From: Comamonadaceae bacterium
GTDB lineage: Bacteria; Pseudomonadota; Gammaproteobacteria; Burkholderiales; Burkholderiaceae_C
Direction of reading: 5' to 3'
Assembly: GCA_030528485.1 (NCBI GenBank)
Contig: JAUMYU010000018.1
Coordinates: forward strand, 1 to 36,926
DNA: 36,926 nucleotides
A model generated the notes under the pieces. The model was not told where the DNA came from. It searched no databases and worked only from the letters and a program-made list of their open reading frames with translations. The translations under genes and the position numbers were made by a program. Positions within the stretch are counted from its first letter, which is position 1. Every line of letters begins with the position of its first letter. Shown in pieces: positions 32,882 to 36,926 of the stretch.

Positions 32882-34690
32882 ATGAGCGCCCAAGCCCTTT
32901 TGTACCAGCCGCCGCTGCAAGACATGCACTTCGTCATCGAGCACTGGCTCGACGCCCCCGCCCACTGGCGCCGCATGCCCGCCTTCCAAGCGATTGATGG
33001 CGAAACCCTTGCCCTGAGCACCCAGGCGATGGGCCGCTTTTGCACCCAGGTGCTGGCCCCGCTCAACCACCCCGGCGATGCACAGGGCTGCACGCTGCAA
33101 GACGGGCGCGTGCGCACGCCCGAGGGCTTTGCCGCCGCCTACCAGACCTTTGTGCAAGACGGCTGGCCCACCCTGGCCTGCGATCCCGCCTGGGGCGGGC
33201 AGGGCCTGCCCCAACTGTGGGACGCCGTGCTCCACGAAATGCTCCCTGCCGCCAACCACGCCTGGGCCATGTACCCCGGCCTGCTGCACGGCGCCTACGC
33301 CTGCCTGCGCGCCCACGCTAGCGACGAACTGCGCCAGGCCTACCTGCCCCACATCGTCAGCGGCCGCTGGCTGGCCACCATGTGCCTGACCGAGCCGCAA
33401 GCGGGCAGCGACCTGGGCCTGCTGCGCACCCAGGCCCTGCCGCACGGCGATGGCAGCTTCACCCTGCACGGGCAAAAAATCTTCATCACCGGCGGCGATC
33501 AGGACATGAGCGAAAACATCGTCCACCTCGTGCTCGCCCGCCTGCCCGACGCCCCGGCGGGCAGCAAAGGCCTCTCGCTCTTTCTCGTGCCCCATCGCCT
33601 GGGCGACGACCTGAAGCAGGCCAACGGCGTGTTTTGCGACGGCATCGAGAAAAAAATGGGCATCAAAGGCAGCGCCACCTGCGCCCTGCGCTTCGAGCAT
33701 GCGCGCGGCTGGCTCATCGGCCAGCCCAACAAGGGCCTGGCGGCCATGTTCGTGATGATGAACTCCGCCCGCCTGCACGTCGGCCTGCAAGGGCTGGGCC
33801 ACACGCAAATGGCCTGCCAGCTCGCCCACGCCTACGCCGCCGAGCGCCGCCAAATGCGCGCCCAGCCCCGGCCCGGCGGCACGCAAGAAGCGGCCGACCC
33901 CATCGCCCTGCACCCGCCCGTGCAACGCATCCTGCTGGATTTGCGCGTCTGGAGCGAGGGCATGCGCGCCATCGCCTACTGGGCCGCGCACCAGCTCGAC
34001 ATCGCCGAGCACGCCCCCGATGAGGCCGAACGCGCCCAGGCCCGCGCCCAGGCCGCGCTGCTCACGCCCATCATCAAATCCCTGTTTACCGAGCGCGGCT
34101 TCGCCCTCGCCAGCGATGCCCTGCAAGTCTTTGGCGGCTACGGCTACATCCACGAATACGGCATTGAGCAAACCGTGCGCGACAGCCGCATCCCCATGAT
34201 TTACGAAGGCACCAACCAAATCCAGGCGCTGGATTTGCTGCAACGCAAAGCTCTGGCCAGCCCAGATGCCCTGGCGCCTTTGCTGGAGGTATTCGATCAG
34301 GAGGCCGCCGCCAGCGCCTCGCAGCCCCAGGCCGCGCCGCTGGCCCAGGCCCTGCGCCACTGGTGTGACAAGCTGCAAGCCCTCACCCACACACTGCACG
34401 AACGCGCCGCGCAACCCGATGGCCCCGGCGCTATCGCTACCGCTGCCGAGGATTACTTGCGCCTGGCGGGCCTGGTCTGCCTGGCCTGGGCCTGGACGCG
34501 CAGCGCCCGCATCGCTGCCACACAGCCGGCTGTGCCCCCCCAGCTTGCGCAGGCCAAACAAGCCAGCGCCAGCCACTTCCTGCACCACATCCTGCCCGAA
34601 GCCGCCTACCGGCTGCACCGCATCGAGGCCGCGCTGGCCGCGCCCATCCTGTGCGCCCCGGCCCCGGCACCCACTGCGGCAGGCGGTTGA
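32882..34690 (+). CDS. Acyl-CoA dehydrogenase with C-terminal extension (DmdC-type)
   Basis: The 602-residue flavoprotein belongs to the long acyl-CoA dehydrogenase subgroup (about 580-600 residues) with an N-terminal helical domain, the beta domain (TMCLTEPQAGSDLG, KIFITGGDQD), the helical catalytic domain ending in FGGYGYIHEYGIEQTVRDSRIPMIYEGTNQIQALDLL (YEGTNQIQ holds the position of the catalytic Glu), and a C-terminal domain of about 150 residues. Members include DmdC and assorted acyl- or aryl-propionyl-CoA dehydrogenases. Being downstream of ech and the CoA ligase, it may make a cinnamoyl-CoA from a phenylpropanoyl-CoA; fatty-acyl-CoA is equally possible. Copy I of family I lies between it and the ligase gene. 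Confidence 0.85.
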   Translation: MSAQALLYQPPLQDMHFVIEHWLDAPAHWRRMPAFQAIDGETLALSTQAMGRFCTQVLAPLNHPGDAQGCTLQDGRVRTPEGFAAAYQTFVQDGWPTLACDPAWGGQGLPQLWDAVLHEMLPAANHAWAMYPGLLHGAYACLRAHASDELRQAYLPHIVSGRWLATMCLTEPQAGSDLGLLRTQALPHGDGSFTLHGQKIFITGGDQDMSENIVHLVLARLPDAPAGSKGLSLFLVPHRLGDDLKQANGVFCDGIEKKMGIKGSATCALRFEHARGWLIGQPNKGLAAMFVMMNSARLHVGLQGLGHTQMACQLAHAYAAERRQMRAQPRPGGTQEAADPIALHPPVQRILLDLRVWSEGMRAIAYWAAHQLDIAEHAPDEAERAQARAQAALLTPIIKSLFTERGFALASDALQVFGGYGYIHEYGIEQTVRDSRIPMIYEGTNQIQALDLLQRKALASPDALAPLLEVFDQEAAASASQPQAAPLAQALRHWCDKLQALTHTLHERAAQPDGPGAIATAAEDYLRLAGLVCLAWAWTRSARIAATQPAVPPQLAQAKQASASHFLHHILPEAAYRLHRIEAALAAPILCAPAPAPTAAGG

Positions 34691-34711
34691 ATGGGGGCGG
34701 TGCGGCGGCGA

Positions 34712-34790
34712 AATTGCCAATCATTTGGCAAAAAAATACCCTTGTTTCGGCAATACAGGTATCAAATAACTTTTACTTTGAGTTGGAAAT
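34712..34790 (-). repeat. Family I AT-rich palindromic repeat, copy J
   Basis: Minus strand: left arm ACTCAAAGTAAAAG, core TATTGCCGAAACAAGGG, right arm with TTTTTTTGCCAAATGATTGG. The ends TTTCCAA and TTGCCAA partly pair. It lies between convergent genes, three bases beyond the MBL-gene stop and in that gene's direction. Confidence 0.7.
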
Positions 34791-34792
34791 AG

Positions 34793-35893
34793 TCAACCGT
34801 GTGGCAGCGGCGGGCCGTCGTGCCCGGCCAGGCTTTGGCGCACCAGCGCATCGCCATCCAGCCCCCATTGGGGGTGCAGCCGCGCCAGGCGCTGCACGTG
34901 CGCCAGCAGCGACAGCCGCGCCACGGGCCAGAGGGCCACGGGCGTATCGGCATAGGCCAGGGCCAGCCAATCGTCCACCCCGCCGCCGGGGCGCTGCTGC
35001 ATGGCCTGCTGCACTTTGGCCTCGCGCGCCAGGCGGTGCGCCTTGAGTCGGGCGATGACTTGCCGCGGCTGCGCCAGCGTGGGGCCGTGCGCGGGCAGGA
35101 TGTGGGCGATATCCCAGCGCAGGCAGGCGGCGTCCAGCGCATCCAGCGAATCGAGAAACGCCTGCATGCAGCCATCGGGCGGGAGGATGACGGTGGTACT
35201 GCCGCCCAGGATGTGGTCGCCGCTGAGCAGCAAGCCATCCTCCTCCAGCACAAAGCACAAATGGTTGAAGGTGTGGCCGGGCGTGTGCAGCGCGTGCAGC
35301 GTGTGGCGCACGGCCTGCATTTGCCCCTGCGCATTGGCGCGCGTGCCGTGCAGCGCCAGCGTGTCACCCGTGGCAAGGGCGCGCTCGGGCGCAAAGCGGC
35401 TGTCGCTGCGCGCGTGGGGGCCGCTGGCCATACCGGCGATGACCGGGCGCGGCCGGCCGCTGGCGGCCACGGCCGCTTGCAGCGGCGCGGCGGCGGGCGA
35501 GTGGTCGGGGTGGGAGTGGGTGCAGAGGATGTAGCGCACATCGCCGCCGGTGTGGGCGAGGATGCGCTCGATGTGCTGCCGGTGCTGCTGCTGTGGGCGC
35601 GCCGCGTCGTTGGCATCCGCCGGGCCGGGGTCGATCACGGCATAGCCCGTGGCGGCCTCGCCGATCAGGTAAGTGTTGGTGCCCGGCCCCGTCATGGCGC
35701 TGGGGTTGGCGGCGGTGAGGCGGTGCACGTGGCGCAGCAGGGCCTCGGGGCGCTCGTGCTGCCAGGCAGGGCGCGCGCTGCCCTGGGCATCGCTGCGCAC
35801 GCCGCCATCGCCGCCGTCGCCCTCGGCAGCATGCGGGGACAAGGCGGCAGCGCCCCCTTCGGCGGGGGCCAGCAGGTATTCGGCGCGCATCAT
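34793..35893 (-). CDS. MBL-fold metallo-hydrolase (LACTB2/RNase-like branch)
   Basis: The 366-residue protein has the metallo-beta-lactamase fold with the di-zinc motif HSHPDH (His126, His128, Asp130, His131), a later HTPGHTFNH, SGDH with the bridging Asp, and a final PAHGP. The TGPGTNTYLIG start of the domain is typical of the LACTB2-type subgroup, which includes endoribonucleases and thioester hydrolases; the substrate cannot be told. The first 50 residues are a low-complexity Gly/Ala/Asp-rich stretch, and two adjacent ATG codons (35893, 35890) make the exact start uncertain. Family I copy J follows it and copy K precedes it. Confidence 0.82.
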   Translation of the reverse strand: MMRAEYLLAPAEGGAAALSPHAAEGDGGDGGVRSDAQGSARPAWQHERPEALLRHVHRLTAANPSAMTGPGTNTYLIGEAATGYAVIDPGPADANDAARPQQQHRQHIERILAHTGGDVRYILCTHSHPDHSPAAAPLQAAVAASGRPRPVIAGMASGPHARSDSRFAPERALATGDTLALHGTRANAQGQMQAVRHTLHALHTPGHTFNHLCFVLEEDGLLLSGDHILGGSTTVILPPDGCMQAFLDSLDALDAACLRWDIAHILPAHGPTLAQPRQVIARLKAHRLAREAKVQQAMQQRPGGGVDDWLALAYADTPVALWPVARLSLLAHVQRLARLHPQWGLDGDALVRQSLAGHDGPPLPHG

Positions 35894-35906
35894 GGGCTAC
35901 AAGATG

Positions 35907-35987
35907 TTTTACAGATCAATATGAATGTGGTTTATTGCATATCATGCCGAAACAAGGGTATTTTGTTTCTTTTTGATATGTAATTAT
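35907..35987 (+). repeat. Family I AT-rich palindromic repeat, copy K
   Basis: Left arm TTACAGATCAATATGAA, core TCATGCCGAAACAAGGG, right arm TTTCTTTTTGATATGTAA; the ends TTACAGATCA and (reverse complement) TTACATATCA pair. It directly abuts the rpe stop codon at 35988 and lies 5' of the MBL gene, opposite in direction to both. Confidence 0.78.
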
Positions 35988-36677
35988 TTATGCCAGCTCC
36001 GCCCGCATGCGGGCAATCACCTCGGCGTAGCTGGGGGCGTTGAAGATGGCGCTGCCCGCCACGAAGGTATCCGCCCCCGCATCGGCAATGCGGCGGATGT
36101 TCTCGGCTTTGACGCCGCCGTCGATCTCCAGGCGGATGTCCTTGCCGCAGGCATCGATGCGCTTGCGCGCCTGCTCCAGCTTGCGCAGGGCCGAATCGAT
36201 AAAGCTCTGGCCGCCAAAGCCGGGGTTGACGCTCATGATGAGGATCAGGTCCAGATCGTCGATCACCCAATCGAGCACATCCAGCGGCGTGGCCGGGTTG
36301 AACACCAGCCCGGCCTTGCAGCCCTTGGCGCGAATGGCCTGGATGCTGCGGTGCACATGGCCGCTGGCCTCGGGGTGGAAGCTGATGTAATCGGCCCCGG
36401 CGGTGGCAAACTCCGCCGCCAGGGCATCGACCGGGGCAATCATCAAATGCACATCAATGGGCACGGGCGTGCCATCGGCCTGCCTGGCGTGCGGGCGCAG
36501 CGCCTGGCACACCATCGGGCCGAAGGTCAGGTTGGGCACGTAATGGTTGTCCATCACATCGAAGTGAATCCAGTCCGCGCCAGCGGCGATCACCTCGCGC
36601 ACCTCCTCGCCCAGGCGGGCGAAATCGGCCGAAAGAATGGAAGGGGCAATGCGAAAAGGGGGGCGTTGTTGGGGCAT
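35988..36677 (-). CDS. rpe: Ribulose-phosphate 3-epimerase
   Basis: Rpe interconverts ribulose 5-phosphate and xylulose 5-phosphate in the pentose-phosphate pathway. The 229-residue TIM-barrel protein has [16 protein letters not shown] at the start, metal and active-site segments [17 protein letters not shown] and DVHLMI, the loop [12 protein letters not shown], and the phosphate-binding EIDGGV and AGSAIF. Start ATG at 36677 gives [19 protein letters not shown]; a longer frame upstream is low-complexity. gph (phosphoglycolate phosphatase) often follows rpe, but here a family I repeat does. The 5' region 36690-36760 is rich in GGGGCC/CTTT runs of no clear meaning. Confidence 0.96.
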   Translation of the reverse strand: MPQQRPPFRIAPSILSADFARLGEEVREVIAAGADWIHFDVMDNHYVPNLTFGPMVCQALRPHARQADGTPVPIDVHLMIAPVDALAAEFATAGADYISFHPEASGHVHRSIQAIRAKGCKAGLVFNPATPLDVLDWVIDDLDLILIMSVNPGFGGQSFIDSALRKLEQARKRIDACGKDIRLEIDGGVKAENIRRIADAGADTFVAGSAIFNAPSYAEVIARMRAELA

Positions 36678-36926
36678 GTTGCAGGGGGAGCTGTGGGTGG
36701 CCTTTGGGGCCTTTTTGGGGGCCTTGGGGGCGTCTTTGGAAGCGTTTTGCAGGGCGTTTGCAGGCGCGAATGGCTGCCACGCCCGCATGGGCGGCGATTG
36801 TCGCAAAGGAACGCCCCGGCCGCAGCCGCCCCACGGCAGCCCCCACAGACCGGGGAACTTTGCGCCCCCGCGATGACCGATACCGCGCACCTATACTTGG
36901 CGCCCTTGCACGCATTGCCCCTGCCC

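Noticed and set aside
36698-36760. GGGGCC/CTTT-rich short repeats upstream of rpe, readable as a Lys/Ala/Pro-rich N-terminal extension
   Set aside because: Simple-sequence composition; the ATG at 36677 already gives the conserved Rpe start, so an extension is not needed.

Overview
This is a high-GC chromosomal window. Its gene content (apaG/thiL, eno-ftsB, a yqjD/yqjE/yqjK-like trio, aspS, gshB, htpG, bfd, tonB-exbB-exbD, a ferulate-type module, rpe) and its Ala/Arg/Pro-rich codon use point to a betaproteobacterium of the Burkholderiales, most likely Comamonadaceae. I see no rRNA, tRNA, CRISPR array or intact transposase gene.

Layout. 1-613: a phage-type gene remnant, then an AT-rich repeat. 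614-1650: lipB and a ybeD-like gene (minus strand). 1831-4392: a DMT/EamA exporter, apaG and thiL. 4508-5056: a zinc-ribbon NUDIX hydrolase. 5328-5936: a glutathione transferase (minus). 6096-6917: a uracil-DNA-glycosylase-fold protein without active-site residues that resembles the clamp-loader psi subunit (HolD). 6962-9026: a DUF1330 protein, enolase and FtsB. 9313-10682: three small membrane/envelope genes (minus). 10934-12121: a UbiM-like ubiquinone hydroxylase (minus). 12409-14613: fmdB and aspS. 14792-16315: a secreted lysyl-endopeptidase-like lipoprotein (minus). 16471-18019: an orphan livG-livF ATPase pair (minus). 18125-19791: a MarR / AlkD-like / small-barrel operon with a clear operator dyad. 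19902-20882: gshB. 20936-22897: htpG (minus). 23227-24417: a zinc-ribbon membrane protein (minus). 24637-27074: bfd and tonB-exbB-exbD. 27280-34690: a hydroxycinnamate module (cytoplasmic binding-protein homologue, aldehyde dehydrogenase, Ech hydratase-lyase, NDP-forming acyl-CoA ligase, acyl-CoA dehydrogenase). 34793-36677: an MBL-fold hydrolase and rpe (minus).

The most unusual feature is not a gene. Eleven copies of an AT-rich, roughly 75-85 bp imperfect palindrome (family I) lie only between genes. All share a core close to TCATGCCGAAACAAGG, flanked by arms like ATCAAAGGAAA and TTTCCTTTTGAT. The outermost arm bases differ between copies yet pair within several copies, which suggests selection for a hairpin or cruciform. 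Several copies lie where gene orders common elsewhere are interrupted (lipB-lipA, thiL-pgpA, rpe-gph). A second family (family II, ends close to TTAGAACCTGTTCA) has three copies, and in each one end directly abuts the stop codon of a gene.

Promoters are visible as a recurrent CTCTAnnAT-type -10 context, in some cases so close to the start codon that the mRNA would be nearly leaderless. Functional assignments come from reading motifs and from recalled family sequences; no database search was possible.
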